From assembly GCA_030739735.1 (NCBI GenBank), contig JASLYQ010000006.1, positions 16,548 through 80,547 of the forward strand: DNA of 64,000 nucleotides, given 5' to 3'. A program made the position numbers and the translations under genes. Positions 36,541 to 46,680 of the stretch are shown here, one piece after another (the stretch's first letter is position 1; every line of letters begins with the position of its first letter). This DNA comes from Alphaproteobacteria bacterium (GTDB lineage Bacteria > Pseudomonadota > Alphaproteobacteria > UBA7887). The notes below the pieces were generated by a model. That model saw only the letters and a program-made list of their open reading frames with translations. It searched no databases and was not told the origin of the DNA.

Positions 36541-38454
36541 TTAGCCATCGCTCTTCTTGTCGTCCTCGACTTCCTCGAAGTCGGCATCGACCACAGTCTC
36601 GTCGCTGTCGCTGTCGCCGCCACCGGGCCCCCCGCCTGCAGCCGCCTCAGCCTGGGAGGCTTGGTACATGGCTTCGCCGAGCTTCATGGAGACCTGCTGC
36701 AAGGTATCGGTTTTGGATTTGATGTCTTCGACATCCTCGCTTTCGAGAACCCCGCGCAAGTCGGCGACAGCGCTCTCAATCGCGGTCTTGTCTTCGTCGG
36801 ACACCTTGTCACCATGGTCGCCCAGCGTCTTCTCGGTGGCGTGGATCACGGCATCGGCCTGGTTGCGCGTGTCGATCAGCTCGCGGCGCTCCTTGTCCTC
36901 TCCGGCATGCTCCTCCGCCTCGTGCACCATGCGGTCGATGTCGTCATCCGAAAGACCGCCCGAGGCCTCGATACGAATTTGCTGCTCCTTGCCAGTGCCC
37001 TTGTCCTTGGCCGAGACATTGACAATGCCGTTGGCGTCAATGTCGAAGGTGACTTCGATCTGCGGCACACCGCGTGGCGCTGGGGGAATGCCGACCAGGT
37101 CAAACTGGCCGAGCAGCTTGTTGTCGGCCGCGATCTGGCGCTCGCCCTGAAAGACGCGGATGGTGACCGCGCCTTGGTTGTCCTCGGCGGTTGAGAAGGT
37201 CTGCCCCTTCTTGGTCGGAATAGTGGTGTTGCGGTCGATCAACGGCGTGAAGACACCGCCAAGGGTCTCGATACCGAGTGACAGCGGCGTGACGTCGAGC
37301 AGCAGCACGTCCGTGACATCACCAGCCAGCACCGCGCCCTGGATGGCGGCACCGGTGGCAACCACCTCGTCCGGGTTGACACCCTGGTGGGGCTCGCGTC
37401 CGAAGAAGGTCTGCACGGTCTCGATCACTTTTGGCATGCGCGTCATGCCGCCAACCAGCACCACATCATCGATCTCGGCCGCCGTCAGGCCGGCGTCATC
37501 GAGTGCCGCCTTGCAGGGGCTGATGGTGCGCTGGATGAAGCTATCGACCAGCGCCTCCAACTTGGCCCGGGTGAGCTTCATGGTGAGATGCTTCGGTCCG
37601 GAGGCGTCCGCCGTGATGAAGGGGAGGTTGATCTCGGTTTGTGTAGTACTGGAAAGCTCGATCTTGGCCTTCTCGGCGGCCTCGCGCAGGCGTTGCACCG
37701 CGAGCTTGTCGCCGCGCAGGTCGATGCCGGCCTCCTTTTTGAACTCGTCCGCCAAGTAGTCGACAATACGCAGGTCGAAGTCCTCCCCGCCGAGGAAGGT
37801 GTCGCCGTTGGTCGACTTCACCTCAAAGACGCCGTCGCCGATCTCGAGGATGGAGACGTCGAAGGTGCCGCCGCCCAGGTCATAGACCGCGATCACGCCC
37901 GCGCCGCGCTTCTCGAGCCCGTAAGCGAGCGAGGCAGCGGTAGGCTCGTTGATAATGCGCAGCACCTCGAGCCCGGCGATCTGGCCGGCGTCCTTAGTCG
38001 CCTGGCGCTGGGCATCGTTGAAATAGGCGGGAACCGTGATTACCGCTTTGCTGACCGTCTCGCCGAGATAGCGCTCGGCGGTCTCCTTCATCTTCTGCAG
38101 CACCATGGCGCTGATCTGGCTCGGGGCGTAGCCCTTGCCGCGCGCCTCGACCCAGGCATCGCCGTTGTCCGCCTTGATAATCTTGTAGGGGACCATGTCG
38201 GCGTCCTTTTTCGCCATCGGGTCTTCGAAGTTGCGCCCGATAAGGCGCTTGATGGCGAAAAGGGTGTTTTCCGGGTTGGTCACGCCTTGGCGTTTGGCCG
38301 ACTGGCCGACCAGACGCTCGTCCTCGGTGAAGGCTACCATCGACGGTGTGGTCCGGGTGCCTTCGGCGTTCTCGATCACCTTGGCTTCCTTGCCTTCCAT
38401 GATGGCAACGCAGGAGTTCGTGGTGCCAAGGTCGATACCGATGATCTTGCTCAT
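36541..38454 (-). CDS. dnaK: Chaperone DnaK (Hsp70)
   Basis: A 637-aa Hsp70. The ATPase domain starts [18 protein letters not shown] and has [15 protein letters not shown] and [13 protein letters not shown]. The substrate domain includes [17 protein letters not shown], and the acidic lid tail ends [18 protein letters not shown] 38454 is the conserved start; upstream codons in frame are not conserved. A heat-shock-like promoter lies about 120 nt upstream. Transcribed with dnaJ and probably dapB. Confidence 0.98.
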   Translation of the reverse strand: MSKIIGIDLGTTNSCVAIMEGKEAKVIENAEGTRTTPSMVAFTEDERLVGQSAKRQGVTNPENTLFAIKRLIGRNFEDPMAKKDADMVPYKIIKADNGDAWVEARGKGYAPSQISAMVLQKMKETAERYLGETVSKAVITVPAYFNDAQRQATKDAGQIAGLEVLRIINEPTAASLAYGLEKRGAGVIAVYDLGGGTFDVSILEIGDGVFEVKSTNGDTFLGGEDFDLRIVDYLADEFKKEAGIDLRGDKLAVQRLREAAEKAKIELSSTTQTEINLPFITADASGPKHLTMKLTRAKLEALVDSFIQRTISPCKAALDDAGLTAAEIDDVVLVGGMTRMPKVIETVQTFFGREPHQGVNPDEVVATGAAIQGAVLAGDVTDVLLLDVTPLSLGIETLGGVFTPLIDRNTTIPTKKGQTFSTAEDNQGAVTIRVFQGERQIAADNKLLGQFDLVGIPPAPRGVPQIEVTFDIDANGIVNVSAKDKGTGKEQQIRIEASGGLSDDDIDRMVHEAEEHAGEDKERRELIDTRNQADAVIHATEKTLGDHGDKVSDEDKTAIESAVADLRGVLESEDVEDIKSKTDTLQQVSMKLGEAMYQASQAEAAAGGGPGGGDSDSDETVVDADFEEVEDDKKSDG

Positions 38455-38574
38455 ATTTTTTCTCTTTCGAAAAGCAGGCGGATCTGCTCCGGCCTCGTCG
38501 AGCACCGGACGGCCCGATCGTATTGATACTGCACCGTGCGTCTCACTTGCGCACTAGCAGGCGGCGACGGAAGG

Positions 38575-38604
38575 TATATGGGAGTGTCAGGGGGGCACTG
38601 CAAG
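38575..38604 (-). promoter_or_regulatory. Possible sigma-32 (RpoH) heat-shock promoter for dnaK
   Basis: On the minus strand CTTGCA (38604-38599) is followed after 16 nt by CCCATATA (38582-38575). This fits the RpoH pattern CTTGAAA - CCCCATnT and is placed about 120 nt before the dnaK ATG. No CIRCE element was seen here. Confidence 0.55.
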
Positions 38605-38613
38605 CGTTTGCGA

Positions 38614-39177
38614 TCAAGCTTCCGTATCGATGCTGCCGTCGGCCGGTCGCTTGGCCACGCCGACCCGTGCGGGGCGTAGCAGGCGGTCATGAATGCGATA
38701 GCCGCGCTGGACCACCTGAACCACCGTTCCCGGCTCCCTGTCGGGCGATTCCACCTCGAACATGGCTTCGTGAAAATTGGGGTCGAATTTATCGTCCTGG
38801 GGATCGATACAGGTGATGCCGTATCGCTCCAGCGCCGTGTCCAGACTGCGCAGCGTCAACTCGATACCTTCGAACACTGACGTCGGGTCGCTGTCGCCGG
38901 CACTGCCCACGGCGCGGTTTAGGTCATCGGCGATGGCGACGATGTCGCGGGCAAAGGCGGTGATGGCATATTTGCTGGCATCCTCGCGCTCGCGCTCCGC
39001 TCGCCGGCGCACGTTCTCGGTCTCGGCCAGCGCGCGCATCAGGCGGTCTTCGAGCGCCGCCGTCTCGCCGCGCAGCGTCTCCAGCTCGCTGACCTCGTCT
39101 GCTTCCTCGGCAACGGGCGTCTCTGCTCCGGTCTCCTCGGGCGTTTCGTCTTCGGGCTGGGTCGGTGTTTCTGGCAT
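38614..39177 (-). CDS. grpE: Nucleotide exchange factor GrpE
   Basis: A 187-aa cofactor that releases ADP from DnaK. The N-terminal third is acidic and disordered-looking (ETPEETGAETPVAEEADE). A long coiled coil follows (LEDRLMRALAETENVRRRAERE), then the beta domain (FDPNFHEAMFEVES ... VVQVVQRGYRIHDRLLRPARVGVAK). Downstream of hrcA with a 33-nt gap; hrcA-grpE is the usual alphaproteobacterial operon. Confidence 0.96.
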   Translation of the reverse strand: MPETPTQPEDETPEETGAETPVAEEADEVSELETLRGETAALEDRLMRALAETENVRRRAEREREDASKYAITAFARDIVAIADDLNRAVGSAGDSDPTSVFEGIELTLRSLDTALERYGITCIDPQDDKFDPNFHEAMFEVESPDREPGTVVQVVQRGYRIHDRLLRPARVGVAKRPADGSIDTEA

Positions 39178-39210
39178 GTTGGCAAGTCCGTTTCGCTTGG
39201 GTGTGTTGGT

Positions 39211-40254
39211 TCAACCCATCAGGCGGCTGATCGCGCGGGCGGTGTAGTCCACCATGGGAATGATGCGGGCGTAATTAATGCGCGTCGGCCCGATGACGCC
39301 GATGGCTCCGAGGCACCCGGGCTCGCTACCGCCTCCACGGTGCAGGGGTGCGATCACCATCGAACAGCCGGCAAGATTGAAAAGCTCGTTCTCGGAGCCG
39401 ATGAAAACGTGCACAGCTTGGCCGCTCAAGGTCGAATCGATGACCTGCAGCATGCCTTCGTGGCGCTCCAGGTCCCCGAATAATTTGCTGATGCGCTCAA
39501 GGTCAGCAATGGCCTGCGCGTCCTCGAACAGCTTGGCGCGCCCGCGCAGGATCAGCGTTGGCGCGCCCGCCTGCTCGGTAAGCGTGCCGAGTCCGGCTGC
39601 GACGATACGCTCGCCGAGGCTGTCGAGCGCGGCCCGATGCTCGGCGAGTTCCGCCTCTATAACGCCACGCGCTGCGCTAAACGTGCGCCCGTCCAGCCGC
39701 ATATTGATGTAATTCGCAGCCTCGGTCAGCGATGACGGTGTGAAACCGCCGGGCACCTCGATGATGCGGTTCTCCACCAGGCCGTTGGCGAGCACGATGA
39801 TGGCAAGCGCCTGGCCCTCGGCAAGGCGGATGAACTCCATATGCTTGACCGGCGCCTCGCTTTTTGGTGCCAGAACTAGGCCGGTGGCGCTGGAAAGTCC
39901 GGATAGCATCTCGGTGGCCTGTCCCAGCACCTCGGACAGCTTGCGTCCCGCGCCCGCGCATTGAGCGTCGATGCTGATGCGCTCTTCGGAGGTGAGGTCG
40001 CCGATCTGCAGTAGCCCGTCGACATAAAGCCTTAGACCCTGGTCGGTCGGCATGCGCCCGGCGGAAGTATGCGGTGCATACAGCAGGCCGAGATTCTCTA
40101 GGTCCGCCATGACATTACGGATTGTCGCCGGTGACAGGCGCAAGGGCAGGCGCCGAGAGAGCGTGCGCGAGCCGACGGGCTCGCCGCCTTCGAAGAAGGC
40201 TTCGACAATTTCGGCGAAAATGAGACGCGAGCGCTCGTTGAGCTCGGTGATCAT
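39211..40254 (-). CDS. hrcA: Heat-inducible transcription repressor HrcA
   Basis: A 347-aa repressor that binds CIRCE operators. The N-terminal winged helix is ERSRLIFAEIVEAFFEGGEPVGSRTLSRR with LSPATIRNVMADLENLGLL. GAF-like and inserted dimerisation domains follow, ending GVIGPTRINYARIIPMVDYTA. The ATG at 40254 is chosen by homology; its ribosome-binding site is weak. It is divergent from rph. Its target here is not apparent because no CIRCE sequence was found in this window. Confidence 0.95.
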   Translation of the reverse strand: MITELNERSRLIFAEIVEAFFEGGEPVGSRTLSRRLPLRLSPATIRNVMADLENLGLLYAPHTSAGRMPTDQGLRLYVDGLLQIGDLTSEERISIDAQCAGAGRKLSEVLGQATEMLSGLSSATGLVLAPKSEAPVKHMEFIRLAEGQALAIIVLANGLVENRIIEVPGGFTPSSLTEAANYINMRLDGRTFSAARGVIEAELAEHRAALDSLGERIVAAGLGTLTEQAGAPTLILRGRAKLFEDAQAIADLERISKLFGDLERHEGMLQVIDSTLSGQAVHVFIGSENELFNLAGCSMVIAPLHRGGGSEPGCLGAIGVIGPTRINYARIIPMVDYTARAISRLMG

Positions 40255-40311
40255 GGGTTGACTAGACCTGAAAGTCCCCGTTGCCGTAGCGTTGGCGGAG
40301 AATGTAGTAAG

Positions 40312-40325
40312 CGCTCCCGGGAGCG
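40312..40325. promoter_or_regulatory. 14-bp palindrome in the hrcA-rph divergent promoter region
   Basis: CGCTCCCGGGAGCG is a perfect palindrome in the 115-nt gap between the divergent hrcA and rph starts. It could be an operator. It is not a CIRCE element (TTAGCACTC-N9-GAGTGCTAA). Palindromes of this length can arise by chance in GC-rich DNA. Confidence 0.3.
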
Positions 40326-40369
40326 TCAACGCGGTGGACGGAAATAGCCCCTGTCAGTAGATTGCTTCT

Positions 40370-41128
40370 ATGTCCGAAAACATCCCTCAAGACCCCGTCA
40401 CGCGGCCTTCCGGCCGCGCCGTCGATGCTCTTCGCGCGGTGACGCTCGAGCCCGGATTCAGCAAGCATGCCGAAGGCTCTTGCCTGATCCGCTTTGGCGA
40501 CACGCATGTGCTCTGCGCCGCCACGGTCGAGGACCGGGTGCCTCCTTTCTTGCGCAATACGGGGCGCGGCTGGGTGACGGCGGAATACGGTATGCTGCCG
40601 CGCTCTACCAATACTCGCACTGATCGCGAGGCGGCGCGCGGCAAGCAGTCGGGCCGCACTTTGGAGATCCAACGCCTGATTGGGCGCAGCCTGCGCGCCG
40701 TCACTAGGCTCGACGGCTTCGGTGAACGCCAGGTGCGGGTCGATTGCGACGTCATCCAGGCCGACGGCGGCACGCGCACAGCGGCGATCACAGGTGCCTG
40801 GGTGGCGCTGCATCTCGCCTTCGACTATCTCGCCGGTCACAGCCTGATCGAGGCCAACCCACTCAGTGATCAGGTGGCGGCGATCTCGGCCGGGCTGTAC
40901 GGTGGCATAGCGGTGGTCGATCTCGACTATGCCGAGGACTCGACGGCCGACGCCGACGCTAATTTTGTGCTTACAGCCGGTGGCGGTATCGTCGAAGTGC
41001 AGGCGACCGCAGAGTCGGAACCGTTCCGCCAAGAACAACTTGATGCTTTGCTTGGTCTCTCCCGTAACGCCACTAAAACGCTGTTCGATTTGCAGCAAAA
41101 AGCGTTAGAGGATGCCGCGTCGGCTTGA
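40370..41128 (+). CDS. rph: Ribonuclease PH
   Basis: A 252-aa phosphorolytic 3'-5' exoribonuclease that trims tRNA 3' ends. Motifs: [54 protein letters not shown] and [20 protein letters not shown]. Full length with no damage. Overlaps rdgB by 17 nt. Confidence 0.97.
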   Translation: MSENIPQDPVTRPSGRAVDALRAVTLEPGFSKHAEGSCLIRFGDTHVLCAATVEDRVPPFLRNTGRGWVTAEYGMLPRSTNTRTDREAARGKQSGRTLEIQRLIGRSLRAVTRLDGFGERQVRVDCDVIQADGGTRTAAITGAWVALHLAFDYLAGHSLIEANPLSDQVAAISAGLYGGIAVVDLDYAEDSTADADANFVLTAGGGIVEVQATAESEPFRQEQLDALLGLSRNATKTLFDLQQKALEDAASA

Positions 41129-41711
41129 GGCTGAGCGGTTGGTTGTGGCCAGCCATAACCCAGGTAAGGTCAAAGAGATCAATGCCTTGCTGGAGCCCTT
41201 CGCGATCTCGGCCGTTTCGGCCGGTGACCTGGGTCTGCCAGAGCCAGAGGAGACTGGCGACAGCTTCCTCGCCAATGCCGAGCTCAAGGCGCGGGCGGCG
41301 GCTGCAGCCTCGGGCCTGCCGGCCTTGGCCGATGATTCCGGCCTGGCCGTGGCCGTGCTCGGTGGTGCGCCGGGAATCTTCTCTGCCCGCTGGGGCGGGC
41401 CGTCGAAGGACTTTGCGGCCGCCATGGCACGACTGGAACGGGCGCTCGGCGGCATCAGCGGCGGCCGCGCGCGGTTCGTCTGCGTCTTGGCACTCTGTTG
41501 GCCGGACGGCCATTGTATGAGTTTTACCGGCATGGTGACCGGTTCTCTGACCTTCCCACCCCGTGGACACGGCGGCTTCGGCTACGACCCAGTTTTCATC
41601 GCTGACGGTCGCGACATCACCTTCGGCGAGATGGACCCGGCCGAAAAGGACCGTATTAGCCACCGCGCCGACGCCTTCGCCAAGCTCACCTCAGCCTGCC
41701 TGAGGGGCTGA
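41112..41711 (+). CDS. rdgB: dITP/XTP pyrophosphatase RdgB (HAM1 family)
   Basis: A 199-aa nucleotide-pool sanitising enzyme that hydrolyses non-canonical purine NTPs. [17 protein letters not shown] is the N-terminal signature. [10 protein letters not shown] and [11 protein letters not shown] contain the catalytic acidic residues. [19 protein letters not shown] is the C-terminal signature. It starts inside rph and ends one base before hemW, in the common order rph-rdgB-hemW. Confidence 0.96.
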   Translation: MPRRLEAERLVVASHNPGKVKEINALLEPFAISAVSAGDLGLPEPEETGDSFLANAELKARAAAAASGLPALADDSGLAVAVLGGAPGIFSARWGGPSKDFAAAMARLERALGGISGGRARFVCVLALCWPDGHCMSFTGMVTGSLTFPPRGHGGFGYDPVFIADGRDITFGEMDPAEKDRISHRADAFAKLTSACLRG

Positions 41712-41712
41712 C

Positions 41713-42864
41713 ATGGCAGATACGCTGGCGGTCTATGTCCACTGGCCGTTCTGCCTCACCAAATGCCCCTATTGCGACTTCAACAGCCACGTCGGCGATG
41801 TCATCGACCAGGTGCGCTGGCGCGAGGCCTATCTGACCGAGATTGCTGAGATCTCCGCGCGCACGCCGGGACGCGTGGTCGAGAGCATCTTCTTCGGTGG
41901 CGGCACGCCATCGCTGATGTCAACGGAGACGGTGGCTGCAGTGATCGCGGCCGTGGCGTCGAACTGGCGACTTGCAAGGGATGCTGAGATTACCCTGGAG
42001 GCTAATCCCAGCTCTGTCGAGACCGCACGCCTCGCGGCGGTGGCCGCTGCTGGGGTCAACCGTATATCGCTCGGGGTGCAGGCGCTCGACGATGCGGCCC
42101 TGGCTTTTCTGGGACGTCTGCACTCTACCGGGGAGGCGCTCGCGGCGGTGCAGGTGGCAAAATTGCACTTCAAGCGTGTATCGATCGATCTGATCTATGG
42201 CCGACCGGGCCAGACCGTCGCAGCATGGGTGGGCGAGTTGCGCCAAGCGCTGGAGCATGCGGGCGGGCATATCTCGGCATATCAGCTCACTGTCGAGAAA
42301 GGCACACCCTTCTTCATCGCCGAGCGTGATGGCGCCTTAACCATGCCCAATGAGGCAACTCAGGAAACGCTCTACGCGGTTACCGGCGAGACGTTGGGCG
42401 ATGCCGGTTACCAGGCGTACGAGATATCTAACTACGCCCTTGCCGGAGAGGCCTGTCGGCACAATCTTTGCATCTGGCGGTATGGCGACTATGTGGGCAT
42501 TGGTCCCGGCGCCCATGGCCGGCTGACCATCGGCGGCAGGACCTACGCCAGCGAGGCAACATCAAACCCGGCCGGCTGGTTGGACGCCGTAGAAACCAAA
42601 GGTCATGGCCGTCGGCGCTGCGCTGCGCTGTCAGCCAAGACCGTGGCCGAGGAGATACTTTTGATGGGCTTGCGGATCGACGACGGCATCTCTCAAAAGA
42701 CCATGTGGGAACGCACCGGACAGGATCTCGCTGCCTGGGTTGATGGGGACACGGCGCGGCAGTTGCGTGACGGTGGCTTGTTGGTTTGGGATTCTGACGG
42801 TTTACGTCTGACTGCCGCAGGCCGGCCTTTGTTAGATGGTATTCTGGCGCGCCTTCTGGCTTAG
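41713..42864 (+). CDS. hemW: Radical SAM heme chaperone HemW
   Basis: A 383-aa radical SAM protein. The cluster motif is CLTKCPYCDF near residues 15-24. FFGGGTPSLM, LEANPSSVE and NRISLGVQALDD are HemN-family motifs. It lacks the N-terminal extension of true HemN coproporphyrinogen dehydrogenases, supporting HemW, which delivers heme to respiratory proteins. Its 3' end overlaps the convergent EI24 gene by 33 nt. Confidence 0.93.
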   Translation: MADTLAVYVHWPFCLTKCPYCDFNSHVGDVIDQVRWREAYLTEIAEISARTPGRVVESIFFGGGTPSLMSTETVAAVIAAVASNWRLARDAEITLEANPSSVETARLAAVAAAGVNRISLGVQALDDAALAFLGRLHSTGEALAAVQVAKLHFKRVSIDLIYGRPGQTVAAWVGELRQALEHAGGHISAYQLTVEKGTPFFIAERDGALTMPNEATQETLYAVTGETLGDAGYQAYEISNYALAGEACRHNLCIWRYGDYVGIGPGAHGRLTIGGRTYASEATSNPAGWLDAVETKGHGRRRCAALSAKTVAEEILLMGLRIDDGISQKTMWERTGQDLAAWVDGDTARQLRDGGLLVWDSDGLRLTAAGRPLLDGILARLLA

Positions 42865-43512
42865 GCCCTGTACTACATGCACCATCATGGCGGTGCCGAT
42901 GATCGGAGCCAGCAGATTGAGCAGCGGAATCCAGAACAGAAGGGCGACCGTGATGCCTGCGGTCCACAAGGGCATGCGGTGGCGGCGGCGGAAATCCGCT
43001 GCCTCGAGCCGTGGCATGCGGCGCAGCGCGACCACCTCGAAATACTCACGCGACAATAAATAGCCGCTGACCGCGAAGAAAATCAGCAGATTGAGTCCAG
43101 GCAAAAAGGCATAGAGAGGTAGACAAACCAAATTCACCACCATGGTCCAGATCACTAGACGGACGGCTGCCCAAATGGACTGCCCGAGCGAAGCACCGGG
43201 TGCCGTACCGAGGCCGGGATAGTGTTGGGCCTCAACAGCATTCGCCGCCTCCTCTTGGAAGAGCGAGGCGACGAGCGTCGCGATGGGGGCGAACAGCACC
43301 AGGGTAATTACGATGCCGACCGTGCTCCCGAGGATGCCGATCAACCAGTTGATCCAAGCTTCCCCGACCGTCAACCAGGTATCGATAGCGAAGCCGACGG
43401 CAAACCAGAGCACGGCAAAGACCGTCACCGTGCAGGCGAAGGTTTTGGCCACGACCCAGCGCAGACTGCGGTCCGGCAGTTGGGCGATGGCCTTGCTCAA
43501 TGCGCCAATCAT
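42832..43512 (-). CDS. EI24-domain membrane protein (CysZ-like)
   Basis: A 226-aa inner-membrane protein with four or more long hydrophobic segments. LPLYAFLPGLNLLIFFAVSG and the following REYFEVVALRRM are typical of EI24/CysZ proteins. CysZ is a sulfate permease, but no cysteine genes adjoin, so transport specificity is unproven. ATG 43512 (MIGALSKA) is chosen; the frame is open upstream to 43578. Convergent with hemW. Confidence 0.8.
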   Translation of the reverse strand: MIGALSKAIAQLPDRSLRWVVAKTFACTVTVFAVLWFAVGFAIDTWLTVGEAWINWLIGILGSTVGIVITLVLFAPIATLVASLFQEEAANAVEAQHYPGLGTAPGASLGQSIWAAVRLVIWTMVVNLVCLPLYAFLPGLNLLIFFAVSGYLLSREYFEVVALRRMPRLEAADFRRRHRMPLWTAGITVALLFWIPLLNLLAPIIGTAMMVHVVQGLSQKARQNTI

Positions 43513-43591
43513 GCCCGCCGGTATACGGCTCTCGGGCTTAGCCGGGCAAGTGAGACTCGGATTCCCAGTGCCGGACACCTATAGTTCGGCT

Positions 43592-44099
43592 ATGGCCGAT
43601 CGGTCGGAACGAAAAGAGCGACTGGTAGCCGCGCTGAGTGACATGTTTTGTACCCACGGTTACGGTGGTGCCAGTGTGGCCGTGCTAGTGCGCGCAGCCG
43701 GTTTGAGCAAGGCGAGCCTTTACCACCACTTTCCCGGGGGTAAGGAAGCTAGGCTTGAAGTCGGAATGCTCGCCCCTCTGGCCGGTGAAAGCCCTTTGCC
43801 TGAGCGTGTGGATGCCATGATGGTGGCGGTTGCGAGCTGAGCATTTTCGGCCAGTTCAGCCAAGTCGGTACCGACCACCCCTAGCGGCGCCGGTGGTTGC
43901 GTTCTATGGACGCTGGATCGCTTCGCTCGCAGATGCCCTGAGCGAAAACGGAGTCGAGAGCGAGGAGGCGGTGCGTCGGGCCGCCGATGCGGTGATGATG
44001 GTCGAGGGCGCGGTGCTACTTTCGCGCGCACTCGCTGACCCGGGTCCGCTGCACCGCGTGCGGCGGCATCTGCCGAGCGCCACCGCCGAGGGTGGCTAG
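43592..44099 (+). pseudogene. Frameshifted TetR-family regulator (LmrA/YxaF type)
   Basis: ATG 43592 opens an intact TetR helix-turn-helix (DMFCTHGYGGASVAVLV, LSKASLYHHFPGGKE), then MLAPLAGE and ERVDAMMVAVAS, and stops at 43840. The family's C-terminal half resumes in another frame: VVAFYGRWIASLADALSENG, EEAVRRAADAVMM and LLSRALADPG, ending 44099. About 30 residues between the halves are garbled, and some 15 residues before MLAPLAGE appear deleted. The lesions suggest a decayed repressor, although the short N-terminal protein could still be made. Confidence 0.75.
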
Positions 44100-44161
44100 G
44101 CAGGCGCGCCTGGGTATACTGCGAGGCCAGTCCGATTCTTCCCATCTCCAAGAGGCCCCGT

Positions 44162-45139
44162 ATGGTGCAAACCGAAATCGATGTGCTCGGCATCGGTAAC
44201 GCGATCGTCGATGTTCTCAGCCACGCCGAGGACAGCTTTCTCGATAGCCACGGTCTGACCAAAGGCGCTATGGCGCTGATCGATCCAGACCAAGTCAAGA
44301 TGCTTTACGATGCCATGGGTTCCGGTGTCGAGATATCGGGCGGCTCGGCCGCCAACACCATTGCTGGGCTCGCCTCTTTCGGCGGTCGCGGGGCCTTCAT
44401 TGGTAAGGTGCGCGACGACCAGCTCGGCGAGGTTTTCGCGCACGACATCCGCGCTCTCGGCGTGCGTTTTGATACCAGGCCGACCAGTGACGGGGCGAGC
44501 ACCGCGCGCTGCCTGATCCTGGTCACGCCAGATGCCCAGCGTACTCTCAACACCTTCCTAGGCGCCTGCGTCGAACTGAGGCCGGAGGATATCGACGCGG
44601 ACCTCGTCGAGGCCTCGGCCGTGACCTACCTCGAAGGCTATCTCTGGGATCCGCCGCGGGCCAAGAACGCCTTCCGCAAGGCCGTCGAGATCGCCCATAA
44701 TGCGGGACGCAAAGTGGCGCTGACGCTTTCGGATTCGTTCTGCGTCGACCGCTATCGCGACGAGTTCTGCGCTTTGGTTGCTGGTGGCGCTGATATTGTT
44801 TTTGCCAACGAGACCGAGCTGCTCTCGCTTTACGGGGTGGACACGTTCGACGAGGGCCTACGGGCGATCCGCGAGAATTGTGAGGTGGCGGTGCTGACGC
44901 GCAGCGAGAAAGGCTCGGTGATTGTCGACCACGAGGAGGTGCACGTGATCGACGCTACGCCGGTCGAGCACGTGGTTGACACCACAGGCGCCGGCGACCT
45001 CTTTGCCGCCGGCTTCCTCTACGGCTACACCCGCGGCGACGGGCTCGCCGAATGCGGACGCCTGGGCTCGCTCGCTGCGGCCGAGATCATCAGCCACTTC
45101 GGTGCCCGCCCAGACGTCGCGCTCTCGACATTGGTGTGA
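44162..45139 (+). CDS. PfkB-family carbohydrate/adenosine kinase
   Basis: A 325-aa ribokinase-fold protein. IDVLGIGNAIVDVL opens it. SGGSAANTIAGLASFGG and GKVRDDQLGE follow. The anion-hole and catalytic Asp motif is DTTGAGDLFAAGFLYG. FANETELLSLYG also fits the PfkB adenosine-kinase-like subgroup common in alphaproteobacteria. Adenosine salvage is the likeliest role, but another nucleoside or sugar is possible. Its stop is followed two bases later by the AmpG-like start. Confidence 0.85.
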   Translation: MVQTEIDVLGIGNAIVDVLSHAEDSFLDSHGLTKGAMALIDPDQVKMLYDAMGSGVEISGGSAANTIAGLASFGGRGAFIGKVRDDQLGEVFAHDIRALGVRFDTRPTSDGASTARCLILVTPDAQRTLNTFLGACVELRPEDIDADLVEASAVTYLEGYLWDPPRAKNAFRKAVEIAHNAGRKVALTLSDSFCVDRYRDEFCALVAGGADIVFANETELLSLYGVDTFDEGLRAIRENCEVAVLTRSEKGSVIVDHEEVHVIDATPVEHVVDTTGAGDLFAAGFLYGYTRGDGLAECGRLGSLAAAEIISHFGARPDVALSTLV

Positions 45140-45141
45140 CG

Positions 45142-46593
45142 ATGATGGCGCCGACTTGGCGGGAGACGCTTGCGTCTTTCAAAGAGCGACCCGTCGTCAC
45201 CATGCTCTTCCTCGGCTACGCTGCCGGCGTGCCGTTGATCATCGTGCTCTCGACGACCGGCTATTGGCTGCGCGAGATGGGCGTCAGCCGCACCTCGATC
45301 GGTTTCCTAGTCTGGGCGAGTCTTCCCTGGGCTCTGAAGGTCTTTTGGGCGCCGTTGGTCGATCGTATACCGCTCCCGTTTCTAACTGCTTGGCTCGGCA
45401 AACGACGGTCCTACATGCTTCTGTCGCAAATAGGTATCGTTTGCGGCATGATTGGCATTGTTCTGCTCGACCCCCAAGCATCGACCGCCTTCAAAGCTGG
45501 GGTGCTGCCGGTCTTCGGCGGCATGTCGAACGCCGAGGTCACTCCACCGGGAACCAATGTTGTTCTGGCAATGGCAATCTTGCTCTTTGTTATCGCTGTC
45601 TCATCGGCCACACAGGACATCGTTGTCGACGCGTTCCGCATAGAATCCGCACCGGACGATCGGCAGGGTGTTATGGCCGCCGCTTATCAATACGGTTACC
45701 GGATCGCCATGTTCGCGGCCGGGGCGGGCGCCCTGTACATCGCTTATGCCGCAGATTGGGTGACGGCTTATTTTGTGATCGCGATTTCAATGGGGATCGG
45801 CATGGCGACGGTGCTGGCGATTCGGGAGCCACCACATGAGGCCGTTGAGCGCGAGCACGACCATGAGACCGCCCTTAGTGAACGAGTTGCCGCTTTGGGA
45901 CATCTGCATGGGCGCAGGAAGCACATGGCCGCGTGGTTCTCGTCCGCCGTGATCAGCCCGCTAGCAGAGTTTTTTCGCCGCAACGGCTGGATGGCGATCG
46001 TTGTGCTGGCGCTTATCGGATCGTTTCGGCTGTCGGACTTGACGCTCGGCGCGATGGCCAACCCGTTTTACGTCGATATTGGGTTCTCTAAGCTCGATAT
46101 TGCGAATATTGGCAAGACCTTCGGCCTGTTCGTGACGCTGGTCGGCATTGCCCTTGGCGGTGTCACGGTGGTGCGTTTCGGTATCATGCCAATGTTGTTG
46201 CTTACTGCCGTCCTGCTGACGATCACCAATCTCCTTTTCGCAGCTATGGCAATGGTCGGGCCGGAGCTGTGGATGCTCGCCATCACCATCAGTGCTGACA
46301 ATCTTGCTGGCGGCATGTCAGGCACGGTTTTCATCGCCTATCTTTCGGCACTCACCAATCGCGCTTATACGGCGACACAATATGCGCTCTTTACCTCGCT
46401 GATGAGCCTTTTCGGCAAGTTTGTGGCGGGGTTCTCCGGTGTCGTAGTCGATGCTACCGATTATGTGACGTTCTTCATCTACGCATCCATTCTTGGTGTT
46501 CCCTCAATCCTGCTGATCATTTTTATTCGCATCCGCGGGCGTGAAGGCATGCCGGCGTTTGAGCGCCTACCGACTGGAGCTATGGTGCCCTAG
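45142..46593 (+). CDS. AmpG-like muropeptide/MFS permease
   Basis: A 483-aa membrane protein with 12-14 hydrophobic segments. LFLGYAAGVPLIIVLSTTGYWLRE, LPWALKVFWAPLVDR and SSATQDIVVDAFRIE are AmpG-family motifs. AmpG imports anhydro-muropeptides for cell-wall recycling. The ATG at 45142 (MMAPTW) begins just after the kinase stop; the frame is open to 45052 but overlaps kinase coding sequence. No ampD or nagZ is adjacent, so the substrate is inferred from family only. Confidence 0.85.
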   Translation: MMAPTWRETLASFKERPVVTMLFLGYAAGVPLIIVLSTTGYWLREMGVSRTSIGFLVWASLPWALKVFWAPLVDRIPLPFLTAWLGKRRSYMLLSQIGIVCGMIGIVLLDPQASTAFKAGVLPVFGGMSNAEVTPPGTNVVLAMAILLFVIAVSSATQDIVVDAFRIESAPDDRQGVMAAAYQYGYRIAMFAAGAGALYIAYAADWVTAYFVIAISMGIGMATVLAIREPPHEAVEREHDHETALSERVAALGHLHGRRKHMAAWFSSAVISPLAEFFRRNGWMAIVVLALIGSFRLSDLTLGAMANPFYVDIGFSKLDIANIGKTFGLFVTLVGIALGGVTVVRFGIMPMLLLTAVLLTITNLLFAAMAMVGPELWMLAITISADNLAGGMSGTVFIAYLSALTNRAYTATQYALFTSLMSLFGKFVAGFSGVVVDATDYVTFFIYASILGVPSILLIIFIRIRGREGMPAFERLPTGAMVP

Positions 46594-46680
46594 CTAAAAA
46601 TAGGATACTGCCACGCTTATCAGTGTGCTGAAGAAGATTAAGGATTAGGAATCGCGCGACGGGCTAATTCTGCCGAGTGT

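Noticed and set aside
37387-38526. A 379-codon open frame antisense to dnaK
   Set aside because: GC-rich coding DNA commonly leaves the opposite strand open; there are no motifs and dnaK is unambiguous.
40255-40369. A CIRCE element between hrcA and rph
   Set aside because: No TTAGCACTC-N9-GAGTGCTAA pattern or close variant is present; only an unrelated 14-bp GC-rich palindrome was found.
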